Assembly (NCBI GenBank): GCA_019925795.1 | Contig: CM034307.1 | Span: 16,141,197-16,205,196, forward strand | Reading direction: 5' to 3' | Length of the DNA stretch: 64,000 nucleotides | Source of the DNA: Dendrobium chrysotoxum | Lineage: Eukaryota; Streptophyta; Magnoliopsida; Asparagales; Orchidaceae | Shown here: piece after piece, positions 29,780-42,639 of the stretch | Layout of the letters: every line of letters begins with the position of its first letter | Position numbering within the stretch: position 1 is the first letter of the stretch | Notes under the pieces: model-generated | Seen by the model: only the letters and a program-made list of their open reading frames with translations | Told to the model about the DNA's origin: nothing | Databases searched by the model: none | Translations under genes and position numbers: made by a program

Positions 29780-32700
29780 TCTCACACAAGACCTCGTGAG
29801 AGCATGTGATACCTGGACAGCGGATGTTCATGACACATGACTGGAGATGCAAATTAGTTCATTTCGCTGGAGTCCAGGGCTGGAAGTAAGGTTACACATG
29901 AGATAACACCACCAGGAGAGTGATAGGTTCAGGTATAATTGGTGATTCAAAGAATTTTATGATTGATAATATTTTTCTTGTAGATATATTGAAATACAAC
30001 CTGCTGAGCATCAATCAACTCTGTGACAAAGGATACAACATCAAATTCCTGCCCACTTGCTGCATTTTAAGATTAAATGACAAAATTATTTTGTAGGGAT
30101 AAAGAATCAACAATGTCTATATGCTGGATGTAAGTTGCTTTAAAGTTAATGTTTTAATTTATTTAAAAACTATTGCGGATGAGTCTTGATTGTGGCACAG
30201 GAGATTATGCCATGCCAGTATGAAAACCCTTAGGAGAGTCTCCCAAAAGGATTTATTTAGAGGTGTCCCCAAGATTAAGTTCACTAAGGACCACCTGTGT
30301 GATGCTTGTCAATTAGGAAAGCAAGTCCTCCTTTCACTCTGTTAATGACATTAGCACCTCTAGACCTTTAGAAGTCCTTCACATGGATCTCTTTGGATCC
30401 ATTAGCACTGCCAGCTTAGGGGGGAAAGTCTATGGTTTTGTGATTATTGATGATTACTCGAGGTTCACTTAGATTAAATTTCTGTCATATAAATCTGAGT
30501 CATTTGATGAATTTAAGTCCTTCTCCACTTGGATTTAGAGGAAGTTAGGTTATGAGATCTTGACTATTCATAGTGATCATGGTGGAGAGTTTGAAAATTT
30601 GAAGTTTGGAACTTTCTGTGAGGAGCAAGGGATTAGTCATAATTTTTCAGCTCCTAGGACCCCTCAGCAGAATGGGGTAGCTAAAAGGAAGAACAGGACC
30701 TTAGTGGAAGCCGTTAGAGCCATGCTTGCTGAGTATTCACTTCCAAAATACTTTTGGGCTGAAGCGGTGAACACTACCTATTATGTGCTGAATAGGGTGA
30801 ATGTTAGATTCAATCTAAACAAGACACCTTATGAGATTATTAAAGGTAGAACTCCAAACCTGTCCCACCTCCATGTCTTTAGCTGTAAGGTTTTCATTTT
30901 GAATAATCGAAAATCATCCTTAAGAAAGTTTAACCCCAAATCTGATGAAGGAGTGTTCTTAAGCTATTCTAGTGTGGGGAAATCTTTTAGGATGTTTAAT
31001 AAGAGGACTTTGGTGGTGGAAGAGACAACTCATGGGGTGTTTGATGAATCTGATCCTAAGGTGACTAGAGTTGAGGAAGAAGAAGAGGTAGGGGAGATTA
31101 CCCAAGGGGTTGAAAATGCAAATATGGAGGAAAGGGAAGAACCTCAAAACACTTTGCCTAGAGATTAGAGATATTCTTCGAATCATCTTAAAGAACTGAT
31201 CTTAGGAGACCCTTCTGAAGGTGTTAGGACTAGGCATGGACCTAGGAAGGAAGTAAACCACTCTGCCTTTATCTCAATGACTGAACCCACCAACATCAAT
31301 CAAGCCCTTTCTGATGAATTTTGGATCTAAGCTATGCAAGAGGAACTGAGTCAATTTGTAAGGAATGATGTTTGGGAGTTAGTAGAAAGACCTATGAATC
31401 AAAGTATAGTGGGAACCAAGTGGGTCTTTAAGAATAAGATGAATGATTCTGGTGTAGTGGTTAGGAATAAGGCATGATTGGTGGCTAAGTGGTATAATCA
31501 GATTAAATGGATTGATTTTGAGGAGACCTTTGCCCCTGTAGCTAGATTGGAGCCATTAGGATACTACTAGCCTTTGCCTGTTATAAGGGATTTAAGTTGT
31601 TTCAAATGGATGTCAAGAGTATCTTTTTAAATGGGATAATAAAAGAGAATGTTTTATAGAACAACCCCTAGGTTTTGAGAGTTCCTAATATCAAAATCAT
31701 ATTTACAAATTAAAAAAGGCCTTATATGGATTGAAACAGGCACCCAGAGCTTGGCATGAGAGGCTTAGCATATTTCTGTTAGAAAGAGAGTTTGTTAAGG
31801 GGAGCGTAGACACCACCCTTTTTCTGAGGAGAGTAAGGGATGATTTACTCATTGTCCAGATCTATGTTGATGATATAATTTTTGAATCTTTTGATAAATA
31901 ATTATGTGATGACTTTTCTAAAATAATGAGTAAGGAGTTTGAGATGAGTATGAAAGGAGAATTATCCTACTTTTTGGGGTCTAGCATAAGACAAATGGAT
32001 TATGGAACCTTTCTCAATCAATCTAAATACACTAAGGACATTTTGAAAAAATATGAAATAGACAAAGCCAAGCCAATCAACACTCCCATGAGCTCCTCTA
32101 TTCAGCTAGATAAGGATTCAAGTGGAAAATTTGTTGATCAGAAGAAGTATAGAGGAATAATTAAATCACTGCTTTACTTGACAACTAGCCGACCTGATAT
32201 TATGTTTAGTGTTTATCTTTGTGCTAGGTTTTAAGCTGATCCTAAAGAGTCCCACTTGACTGCTGTTAAGAGAATTCTTAGATATCTTTTAGGGACCTCA
32301 AACCTAAGAATCTGGTACCCTAGGCACAGCACTTCTTTTGAGATTATTGGATATTCTGATTCTGACTTTGCAGGGTGTAGGGTAGATAGAAAGAGCACTT
32401 TTGGAACTTGCCAATTTATAGGACAGTCTTTAGTCTCCTGGTCCAGTAGAAAATAGAACTCAGTTGGACTTTCCACTGCTGAAGCTGAGTACATTGCCGT
32501 AAAAGGTTATGTGGCCCAAGTCCTTTGGTTGAAGCAACAAGTTTTGGATTTAGGATTACCTATTGGCACAATCTCAATTCTATGTGATAATACTAGTACC
32601 ATCTACATTTCTAAAAATCTAATCCAACATTCTAGAACCAAACACATTGATATAAGGCATCACTTCATTAGGGACTATGTTACAAAAGGAGACATTGAGC

Positions 32701-32813
32701 TACATCATGTAGCAACTGAAAATCGGCTGGCAGACATATTTACTAAACCATTGGCCTTTAACTCATTCAGTATTTTGAGGACCAGATTAGGTGTGATTGA
32801 TATAAATGCTTGA
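29780..32813 (+). pseudogene. Element A pol, broken
   Basis: Same domain order as B pol. The protease start near 29800 is badly damaged. The integrase zinc region lies near 30190-30320 and the integrase core around 30380-30760 (IHSDHGGEFEN, QQNGVAKRKNRT). The longest open piece is 30560-31168. RT spans 31400-32460 with MDVKS near 31605 and YVDDIIF near 31863; RNase H at 32511-32813 ends ADIFTKPL and a stop at 32811. At least ten stops or frameshifts. Confidence 0.9.
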
Positions 32814-34131
32814 TTCTGATGACTACTGATTTCTGATTTGTCTGTTTTTCATTCTATTTCTGTTAGTTAGTTGTTTGATTTGATTATCTATTTTCTGTTG
32901 GTTTTTGTTTTTCTACTGATTTTCATTTTAGTCTTATTGTTAGTTTGATTTGAATATTTATTTTGATGAGATTTCCTACTTGTTTTTTATTCACTATTTT
33001 ATTTCTTTTAAAAAAAATTAGATCACTGCTCACTACTACTAATAAACTGAATTTTTGACTGAAAATTTTGCCTTATTCTTAGTTTGGAAGCTTGTAAGCA
33101 ATGATTGATTTCACTGGATTTATTAAAAGGAAGAAACATTGATGATTGTTTCTCTTCCTCTAACTCCTTTAATAGTGTATTATTTCTTTTGGATAAAAAT
33201 TTTCTTCAGAATTAAAAAGTTGGTTTTTAAAATAAAAATCTATTTTATCTTCCTACAGTAATCTACCTCATATGAATAATGTTTTTAAAGTTTTGAGTCA
33301 TTATTATGATTTTCTAAACCAAGTGATTGCACTTATCATATGATGTATGATTTTTTCTTTGCGAATTACTCTTCCTTACTATAGAGAGTGAGCTTTGTCA
33401 TCTCTTATGTTTGGAAGGTAATTTCAGAGCTGAGATTCTTTAACATTTTTGAAAAGGAGAAAGCTTACGAAAGATGCACAAAGAGCGCCAAAATAAAAAG
33501 AGGCACAAAATTAGCCCAAATTGAAAAGATGCGTAATGTCACAAAAAATTGAAAAGATACATAAAGTGTATCAAAAATCAAAAGATGAGCAAAGCGCCAA
33601 ACAAATTGGAAAAGAGGCACAAAAAGAGCCCACAAAGAAATAGGCTTTCTTCCCTTTCAGATCATTAAATGTCTTAGAAAATCCATACACACTTAATATT
33701 TTCAAAAGCCAGAGACAAAAAATCATGATTTGTGATTTCTTACTTTATAATACTATTATATTAGATATTTTTTCTAGAACGAGGCTTGAAATGATCTCTT
33801 TTTTAATCTAATTTTTTTCTTCTGAATTAGATTTTTGTTTTGAAAGGAATTTGCACCTATAAGGTGTCCGCGGTGGGAGTTACGAAAGTCGATTTTCCAA
33901 CTTTTCTGGATTTCAGCGCTATCGATCGTCTTCTTATTCGTTTTTGGATTCAAAATTAAGGGAAAATTTGGAATTACTGGAGCTGATCATTTAAAAAAAT
34001 TCTATTTTTTGTTTTGTTTTTTCTCATTCCTAGTTCCATTTACTTTGGTTTTATTTTCTTTTTGTTGTATATATTTTTGGGATCCCTGATCTTTCCTCTC
34101 CATCCTTCATCTTTTTCATTTTTTTCTTCAC
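32814..34131 (+). other. Conserved non-coding spacer between pol and third ORF, element A
   Basis: No coding signal. It holds the same landmarks as the B spacer: CTAACTCCTTTAATAGTGT near 33160, TCTTCCTACAGTAATCTACC near 33248, and the duplicated motif with GATGCACAAAG...AAAAGAGGCACAAAA...AGCCC at 33470-33640. Confidence 0.75.
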
Positions 34132-34655
34132 ATCATCCTGGATGATTCCCACATCGTCCTGGACAATCTTCTTCATCCTGGACGATCCATACATTCTCCT
34201 GGATGATCCATTCAAATCATCCCCTCTCTGATCAAACGGCTGAGATGCATCAATTATTGGTGATCTTCCTGGATGATCCTTACATCATCCTAGACGATAT
34301 GATCCAGTTTTCTTGATCCTGATCAAATGGCTGAGAATGCACTAATTTTTTGTCATCGTCCTAGATGATACACCTTATCATCCCAGACGATCCATGTGTC
34401 AGTAGTTGGACAATTCAAATTCAGCCCGTCCTATATATTTATTTCATATCATCCTAGGCGATCCACCTCATCTTTCTGGATGATACTTTTCCTCAACGAT
34501 CGTCCAGCTGGACTCCTCAGGATGATCGCCTGTCTCTAATCATCCTGGATGATCTTTGATCATCCTGGATGATCCGACCACCTTTTTGACCAATCGTCCT
34601 AGCCGTCATAATTACTCATATCGTCCTGAATGATACTGCGATCGTACGGGATGAT
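34132..34655 (+). repeat. Internal palindrome array upstream of the third ORF, element A
   Basis: Palindromes such as ATCATCCTGGATGAT at 34132-34146 and, after 6 bp, 34153-34167. Spacers are mostly 6 bp, some 4, 5 or 7. The last pair (34620/34641) ends 12 bp before a TATA-like box. The arrangement matches B and C. Confidence 0.92.
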
Positions 34656-34667
34656 CTGGTCAATTTC

Positions 34668-34676
34668 TACTTAAAC
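34668..34676 (+). promoter_or_regulatory. TATA-like box before the third ORF of element A
   Basis: TACTTAAAC, a weak TATA-like sequence at the same place as TATATAAA in B and TTATTTAAG in C, 63 bp before the ATG at 34739. TTTTTCTTCAG just after it (34682-34692) could alternatively be a splice acceptor. Confidence 0.4.
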
Positions 34677-34738
34677 AACCATTTTTCTTCAGATTTCTTC
34701 ACACCACTTTCTTCCAAACTTCCTCTCTTATGATTCTA

Positions 34739-35874
34739 ATGGCTGGTGGAAAGAGATCTAGGCATCAAGGTGTGAGCTCCTCGTGGGAAAATGTCGATCC
34801 CCGCTTCCCTGATGCAGCCAATCGGGCTACCTTCCAACGCTACTGTGAGGTTGGAATCACTCACTCCAGGATAGTCAACCCCCGCACTCTTACCTACCCA
34901 ATCCTTGATCTGTTTTCCCATACCTCCTTGACCTTCATTCTAACCTTGGCCTTCCCTTTTAGTTCTAAGCACCTTAGGGTCTTTTTGAAAATCTTCGCAT
35001 CGCTGCTAACTACTCCACCCTTCACTCCTTTGTTATTCAGCGTCTTGTAGAACTCACCACCCAGGATTTTCACCATATCCTTTAACTCTTTATCACTGAT
35101 GATAAGATCCACACCCTCATTACTGATCCAGATTTTGATTGGAATGTCGTGAATCATTTCCTTCGGAACACTAATATTAATTACCACGATAATGCCTGTT
35201 CCTTCCTCCTTAAGGATGCCTGCACTATTCAACATGTCCTTCACTGCTCAATTATCCCCAAGGCTGGGGACCGCATCCACATCACACCCTTACTTTCCAT
35301 GACCACCTACTATATCATAGCCCACCGAGATTTTAATGCTACTGATCTTCTTTTTCGATACATCGAACATCTTACTAGTATTAAGGATCCGGGCCATAGA
35401 CGACACCCAAATCTAGCTCTAGGACACATCATTGCATATGCTCTGGAGACTAAATATAATCTGTAATATCTAGTCCCTGTCGATGTCCCTCCTTCCTTCT
35501 TCACAAATAACTCCTACCAGCTCCTCCACAACACCCGACTTCATTCGAAGCCCGCAATGGATGTTAAGGAGCAAGTGAAAGAAGATGTTCCTATTCCTTC
35601 TGCACCTGATGCCCCTGCTCCCCTTCACATTGCATCTTCTTTCGATCATCTGGTGCAGCGGTTCGACCAGCGAGAGGCCCGGTTTGATTCTTATGTGGCT
35701 ACCTAGGAGGAGCAGTATACGTTGGATCTATAGTGCTTCAAAGACTATGCTGCTCAGCAGTAATAGCAGCACGACCAGGACATGGCCTAGTTTGGAGCCC
35801 ATTTTTTCGCCATTCATAGCTACTTTCAGCCACCACCTCCTCTTCCTTCTGATCAGGATCTGCCTCCTTTTTAG
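34739..35874 (+). pseudogene. Third ORF of element A, broken
   Basis: It begins MAGGKRSRHQGVSS and ends near QDLPPF, co-linear with the intact 379-aa ORF of element B. A frameshift near 35045, a stop at 35464 and several more stops (near 35703, 35729 and 35760) break it. The start could also be the ATG at 34730, but only the one at 34739 is shared with B. The acidic stretch is shorter and less regular than in B. Confidence 0.88.
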
Positions 35875-36128
35875 CTTTGTGTTTTGTGATGTTTTCTTCT
35901 TATATTATTGTGTCTATTCCTCCTCCTTTTGGTGATCTCAAAAAGGGGAGTTAGAGTTTTGAGTGACTAGTAGTTTCCTGTACTGTTCTAGTTATTTCTT
36001 ATTTTGCTCTTATTTTGTAGTTGTTCTCCTTATTGAGTGAAATTTGAATTGATATTTATTTTTCATATGAGCGTTGGTTAACTCTTGGTTATTTTATTTG
36101 AAACTACTGCATCGATATTTGCCATCAT

Positions 36129-36143
36129 AAAAAAGGGGGAGAT
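36129..36143 (+). other. Polypurine tract of element A
   Basis: AAAAAAGGGGGAGAT directly before the 3' LTR. Confidence 0.9.
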
Positions 36144-36397
36144 TATTGCAAATCTGGATTCAAAAAGTATAGTTTTGATAATGATGAACATGTTTCTATT
36201 CTGTTTTGGTTGGCTAACCCATCTCAGGTATAAAAAATCAAATGCAATTCAAGCCAACTCAAGATCGGGTCCAAGTGTGTCTAAATGTAATTTGTTTTCC
36301 TTTCTTGAGTCAAATGTAATGTAATTGATCCCCTAGCTAAGTAACCTTGCACAAACACACTTAGGGGGAGAGTTCTAGTTCAATTTTTATTCTGATT

Positions 36398-37150
36398 ATC
36401 CCAGACGATATACACATCGTACTAGACGATCCAGTGAAAATAGAAATCCTAATTAGGGTGACCAAGTTAAGTCTGTCTGATTAAGCAGATCATCCTGGAT
36501 GATCCATAAATTATACGGGATGATAGGCTCAAATCAGAAATTATCAGCCACCGGATCAAGTTAGACAAGTTTTATTTTTAGAGATTTGATCAGATCATCC
36601 TGGACGATAAGTGAATCATCCTGGATGATCCATCACAATCATGCCTAAATTAGTCTGGTGATTAAGGTTTGATTGATTCGATCATATCGCCCCTGAATAA
36701 TCTCAGGATCGTACGGGATGACGTGTTAAAAATCCTGATCGTCCAGTGCCTTTCACCTGTACGTCCAGAGTTGTGTGCAGAATGATAATCTTGATTTTGA
36801 ACTAATCGTACGGGACGATACCCTTATCGTCTCAGACGATTAAGTCATTTTGAAATCATCCTGGATGTTTCACCTATACATTTAGAGTAGTGCTTAGGAT
36901 AATTTTGGCACTTTTTGAACTAATCGTACAGGGCGATAGACATATCATCCTGGACGATCAAGTCATTTTGAGATCATCTAGCACAAGTTCCTCTGGACGA
37001 CCAGAGCGGTCTTCTGGATGAAATTCCTAATTTACACTAATCATCCCGGACGATGGCAAAATCATCCGGGATGATCAGAATAACTTTTTCTACTAGTCGT
37101 CTAGAAGAACCAGATCATCCAGGCTAAAACAGGTGATTTTGAACTGATCG
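36398..37150 (+). repeat. Paired-palindrome array in element A 3' LTR
   Basis: Same pairs as in the 5' LTR, again with 6-bp spacers (for example near 36808, 36920 and 37040). The pair near 37040 (ATCATCCCGGACGAT, then ATCATCCGGGATGAT) is whole here but deleted in the 5' LTR. Confidence 0.9.
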
Positions 37151-37375
37151 TCTATAGAAGATCTTTTTCTTCCAACAAGAAAAATCTTTTGCCACTTTCC
37201 TTTCCAGAGAAATCTTGAGAGAGAGAGAGAGCTTGGGAGAGAGAGAGGATCTTGTGAGGGGGAGTTTGTGAGGGATTCATAAAGGTTGCTCTAAGCAAGG
37301 ATCAGAGTCATCTTCTCTGTTCGTCATCTCTCATCTTGTCGATGTTTTCTATGCAAGGATCATTCGCAAGAAGAT

Positions 37376-37636
37376 ATGGGTTCTCTGCCCACTTCAGGAG
37401 GAAGCGAAAGGAGTTCAGGTTCTCTGCATTCTTCAGGGGGAAGTGAAAGGAGTCTGGGTTCTCTGCCTGCTTCAGGAAGAAGCAAAAGGAGTTCAGGTTC
37501 TCTACCTCATCGGGTTGGTGGAAAGGAGTTTTGTACAGGCTTCTCCGCCTTATTGTGGGAGCAGAAGGAGAGTCACTTTTGTGTTAGTGCAATACCTGGA
37601 GGGGAGGCTCCGGGGAGTGGATGTAGGTCAAGTTGA
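37376..37636 (+). other. Open frame of 86 codons in element A 3' LTR
   Basis: MGSLPTSGGSERSSGSL and on through the 39-bp repeats, ending GSGCRSS. The homologous frame is open in the 5' LTR of A and both LTRs of B. No known domain. Confidence 0.45.
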
Positions 37637-37879
37637 TCAAACCACTATAAAATCTGGTGTGCTCTTTCTGATTATTTTTTGCACTTTACTTTTCTGTTAT
37701 TTTCTGCTTGGGTGAAATCTATGGTTGATCTTTTCATTTCTGTGTTTACTTGTTTCCGCTGCAAATTATCAGAAAGATTTTCCTGTTGCTCATGAATTTT
37801 TTAAATAACCAATTCACCCCCCCTCTTGGTAAGCCTCGGGACTAGTTCATCAAGGCTTAACATCCCTATCAAACTTTCA

Positions 37880-40800
37880 AGAGGTGCCTAGCAAGGAGAG
37901 AAGATCAATATGAATGCATAAAAAAAACCCCGGTGTGCCTGGGGTTGCTTCTTAGTTTCTCTTATCTTTCAATATGAGCCTAATATTTCTTTATTTAACA
38001 TGTAGAAGAATTTTTTCATTTTCTTTAAGAGCCTAATAGCTTTCCAGGCTAAAACAAATTCGACATGCAGGAAATAAACCTACAAAAATAGATAATTTTT
38101 AAGGCACAAATAATTTAAACAAACATCATCACATACTATAAAAGGATTGTAAAAGAGGCCTTATGGAAAGTGCCACTAAATTGTAACCCAGGGTCAACAA
38201 AAATTAAAAGTGGTTGGGCACCATTAATAACATCCTGGATTCTGATCCTACAAAATGACACAAGTGTTAAAATGGGATATTTTTTTGTCATCATTCCTTT
38301 AGCTCTGTTCTTCGGGCTCCTTCGATCCGTCGATTCCACATATCCAAATGAATAGAACACCTCACCCATGGAGTGTTTTTTTTCTCTTTGGATTTCAAGT
38401 CATCCTAAATTTGGATCTCCAAATGAAAGAACTCCTCCCCAAAGGGGTGCTCCCTTCCTCTTTGGATTCAAAATTAGACACTAAAATATCTCATTATAAG
38501 TGACTTTCATAACTCATTTTGAATTTACATTTATAAAAAATAAAATGACTTTAATATAACTTACACGTTACCCTAAGCAGTTCATATATAAAATTTCATA
38601 GCCCATGTTTGAGCTAACATATTCACTTAGCCATATTTTTAATGTTAAGGGGGATTAGTAATTTTAGCACCTGCAAAAAAAATTATTAATAACATATTTT
38701 TTATTTTCCCCCTTTATGTTGTTGTACATAAGCTTAGCTACCATCAAAAAACTCCATTAGCTTTTAGATCATTCCTAATCTAAGAGAAATCTAGTGCCCA
38801 TCACATGTCACATAACCTATAGACAGTAAAGGAAAAACATCACATCATATGCAACACAAACCACATCAAAACATAGCAACAAACTTGCAAGAACAATTGT
38901 ATAAAATCTACGTAAATTCTATGTCACACAAGAAGAAAATATAAATGAACAATAGCATGCCTAAAACTAGAGTTGGTTATCTTAACAAGCCATCTATAGT
39001 TTGTGCATCAGACTACCTGGTTTGGATGTATCCTAACTGGATTTTTGTTTGGAGTTTTCTAATATTTCCTTTTATTTGTTATAGGTTGAAGGAAGATTTA
39101 ATTTGATTTTATTTTAAAATTTTAGTGTTCATTTTAGGATGAGTTTTAAAAGTTAATGTTCATTAATTATTAGTTCTCTAAAGTTATAAAGTTTATTTTG
39201 GTTTTTTAGTCCTTAAGCCTCAAAGTTTAATACACCTATGCTCTTCAAAATGAAATCTACATAAGGTATGGAGGCTACCATTAATTAGTGATTTATGGTT
39301 CATTATTTAGGTTGAATAATAACTTTTTTTGTTTACACCAGGGCCATAAGACTTATTTCACCCTCCTTGGGGCTAACTCAATAGCCATATAAGCCCGAGT
39401 TACCTAACAGTTATTTTTGGGTTTAGGTTTGATTTAGTTCATTGATTAGTTATATAAATTTGTGGTTATCTTATGTTAATTATTAGTTTATTAATGGTTT
39501 TCCATCAATCAGTTTATGACATTGTCATAATGGGTACAAGGATAAAGGCCTCCTTAAGATACGTAGCCCCACTGCTCGAGTTAGTTAAGCCTAAAAATCT
39601 TATATCAATCTTATTGATATAGTTATATTAATGATTTAATTTTAGTTGGTTATTTACTGATTTAAATAGTTTTATAACTTATGATTTGCATTCTACCAAA
39701 TATGTTCGTGGCATTATCATAACTTGTACGAGGACCATGGACTTCTTAGGACACGTAGTCCTGTAGCTCACGATAGTCCATCCTAAAAACTTCATTAGTG
39801 GAATGTTGGTTGTTCATTTTAATGTTATAACCTGATTTAACTAATTAGATTGGCGATTTACTAAAAAATTGATTATTTATTTATTTTTGGTGTTTTACGA
39901 ATATTTTTTTGCATTAAATAAAAGTCCATTCCTTAACTTTTAGGTTTGCTATAAGTTATAGAGTTTTTATAATTTTAATAAATATTGGACCCTGAGAATA
40001 GTAAAATGACAGTGAGTTTGTAGGATTTGGAATTTTTTATAACTAGTCATGAATTTTCAAAGTTTAGTGCATTTTTGAACTAAGGTTGACCAAAATTTTT
40101 ACTTTTTATTTTTTAAAAATTTTGAAGATTTGATATTTTTTATTAATATTAGATCTAGGAATGAGTTCAGTTCCTTCGATTTGGCTCAATTTAGATTTTT
40201 CTATAATTAGCTATAAATTTTTTAAATTTATGCATTTAATTGAATTATTTAATAGCTTAATTAGGGAGATTTTCCTTTTCTTACACCAAACTAACTCCAA
40301 ACCTTTTAAAATCACTCTAGAATGTTAAGAAAGACCTGTATGGGGTGATTTCAAGTGTTTTGAATTTATTTGTTATTTTTAATGATTTTTTAAATATTTA
40401 TTTTAATTAATTATTGAATCTCCATAATTATTAAATTAAGGTAAAATTTGAAGTATGGTGATAAGGCTTTTAATTTTCTTAGATTTAATATTCAATAATG
40501 AGCATTTTGAGCATTGTTCAAATTTTTTTATTTAATTTAGATTTATTACATTTTTTTGAAGGTTCAGCCACACAAAGATGCTAGTTTTCATTTTACTTAA
40601 TCTTTTAATCAAATGAAATCTAAATTGACTAAAATTAAAACCACAAGTTTATGCTATCACAAAGTTCACTGATTTGAAGTTTCATCTCAATTGGATGTGT
40701 GCAGAATTTATTAGGATTTTTCTAAGTTCTCTAGATAAATCCCTTAATTTTCCCTTGGTGTCACTAGTGTTCTAATGAGTTTGAAATTTGGTCTTGCTAA

Positions 40801-41660
40801 CCCACACACATGCACAATCACACCATAGAAAAATTTCAAAAATATTCCACTTATTTGGAAAGTTATGAGTTTTCAAAATTATGGGTCTAAAATGGACATA
40901 TCACCTTGAAAATTCATTTCACAGTAATCCTGAGCATAGCATAACCTATAAAAGTTACTTGAGGTGTATAAAATGCTAAAAAAATCTTCCACCAAAATTT
41001 GAGCCTAGTTTGACCACTCAAACTTGAGAAAATTCAAGAAATGGATTTCAAACAAATGTAAATATCTCAAAATACATTGATCAAAATAGCTTGAAATGTC
41101 TCTAGAAAATGGTAGGGCTCAAGCCCTTTCCATCAGGACCAAAAGCACTCAATTTATAAAAAATTAGATTTCTTTTATAAATTTTTAAAGTTCTTAGCAT
41201 TAAAATTAATTTTTAAATTAATTTTAATTTAAAATTACTATGGCCAATCATTGGATTAAGATAAATGGTGGCTTTCCTAGTACAAGACTCGTGGAGGGCA
41301 GCAAAGGCACCACTTATCCACTTCAGCAAATGTTCCAGGTCATCCAATCTGATGTGGATTGAATCAATAACTCAAATTTGGCCATATCATCCATTCCTTA
41401 TTCCCAAAGAACCTGAGTTCAAATCCAAGAGAAGGCACGCCGACCTAAGCCATCCAATCAGCTCAATTCAAAGGAACGAATGGCCTAGATTAATCCAAAT
41501 TTTCTAGTTCATTTTATAACTAAAAATTAAATGGTCATAACATTCAATCACACCATCCAAATTTGATGAAATTTAAAAATTAAGATCTACATAACTAGAT
41601 CTTTAAATGCCTGGAGTTTAGAGGCTCCATTCATTAAGATCTAGGAGAAAATGCAATATA
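37880..41660. other. AT-rich DNA without recognisable genes
   Basis: No gene is seen. Two partial copies of a unit of about 76 bp lie at 38342-38397 and 38418-38472 (CCAAATGAA...CTCTTTGGATT). Three degenerate units spaced about 180 bp lie near 39350, 39540 and 39720 (CATAAGAC/GATAAAGGCCTCCTTAAGA/ACCATGGACTTCTTAGGA, each followed by a CTAAAAACTT-like part). The open frame at 38136-38369 has no recognisable motif. Confidence 0.45.
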
Positions 41661-42620
41661 CAACAACAACATCAAGCCTTTATCCCACTACGTGGGGTCA
41701 GCTACATGAATCCTTTTTCTCCATTATGTCCTGTTAAAAGTCAAATTCTCATTTAAATATAATAAAGAAAGATCATTTCTAATATTTTCTAACTAAGTCT
41801 TTTTAGGTCTACCTCTACCTTTCTTAACATAAGTCAAATCTAAGACCTCTACTTTCCTAACCGGGTCATCGGGAGGCCTCTGTTTTATGAGACCAAACCA
41901 TCTAAGGTGACTCTATCTAATCTTATCTTCCACTAGAGCTACTCCAACCTTTTCACAAATATGCTCATTTCATATCCTATCTCTAAGGGTAAAGCCACTC
42001 ATCCACTTGAGCATCCTCATCTCTGCAACACTTAACTTAATGCTTCTCTTTTAATAGCCAACATTCGGCACCATAAAGCATTGCAGGTCTCACCACCATC
42101 TTATAGAATTTTCCCTTAAGTTTGAGGGGTACTTTTCTATCACACAGTAAGCCTGATGCATTCCTCCACTTCAACCATTCAACTTGGATTCTGCTGATAA
42201 TATCCCCATCTATTTCACCATCACTATAAACAATAGATCCATGATATGTAAATGTGTACTCTTATTAATGACTTGATCACCCAAAGTCATAATCCCCTCA
42301 CTAGGTCTATTATTACTAAAATTACACACCATATATTTCGTTTTAGATCTACTCAAGAGAAAACCTATAGAGTCTAAGGTTGACCTCCACAATTCTAATT
42401 TACCTTCAACTCCCTCTCTAGTCTTATCAACAAGAAGAATATCATCAACAAAAAGCATACACCAAGGTACATCCTCTTGCAAATGTCTAGTTAGAATATC
42501 CATGACTAAAGCAAAAAGATATGGGCTTAAGGCTGATCCTTGATGTAATCCAATCGAAATAGGAGAAAATGAAAAATGAAGTTTAAAATTTATGCTAAGA
42601 TATCTCACTAAACTGTTGAT
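41661..42620 (-). mobile_element. RTE-type LINE, 5'-truncated
   Basis: The minus strand carries the C-terminal part of an RT followed at once by a 3' end of CAA/TTG triplets (CAACAACAAC at 41661-41670 on the plus strand). The adjoining block AAGCCTTTATCCCACTACGTG is the very common plant RTE 3' terminus (established knowledge). RT boxes QGSALSPYLFALVMD and FVDDILLVD are open at 42210-42608. The rest, down to 41670, is frame-shifted but follows the usual 'AMLYG.ECW...EMRML' order. The first part of the element is absent. Confidence 0.88.
42210..42608 (-). pseudogene. RTE-type reverse transcriptase fragment
   Basis: 132 codons with RT motif B (LHQGSALSPYLFALVMD), the catalytic box FVDDILLVD and a following SRSKTKYMVC block. 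Endonuclease and fingers are missing. It continues out of frame to 41670. Confidence 0.88.
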
Positions 42621-42639
42621 GGATTTCTTTGATCTTGGG

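Larger units (their letters stand above)
14312..37879 (+). mobile_element. Copia element A (SIRE/Maximus-type), carrying nested element B
   Basis: The 5' LTR is 14312-16109 and the 3' LTR 36144-37879, with the tRNA-Met primer site at 16112, gag, pol, spacer, third ORF and polypurine tract at 36129-36143. Five bases on each side match with one difference: GGAGG (14307-14311) and AGAGG (37880-37884). The internal part is split at 16685/28616 by element B, and the gag sequence on the two sides joins without loss apart from the duplicated AATGT. The two LTRs differ at roughly one base in twelve over their first 155 bases, so it is older than B. All of its genes are broken. Confidence 0.9.
36144..37879 (+). 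repeat. Element A 3' LTR (1736 bp)
   Basis: It starts TATTGCAAATCTGG (the TG end is mutated to TA) and ends ACTTTCA. The palindrome array lies at 36398-37150. It lacks about 80 bp between the last palindrome and the TATA box (junction near 37150, GATCGTCTATAGAAG), so the TATA box is lost. GA runs at 37216-37250, 39-bp repeats at 37378-37530, an open frame of 86 codons at 37376-37636, and a C7 run at 37817-37823. Confidence 0.92.

Noticed and set aside
38136..38369. 77-codon frame as a small gene
   Set aside because: No recognisable motif, overlapping frames on both strands, and repeats nearby; no support beyond being open.
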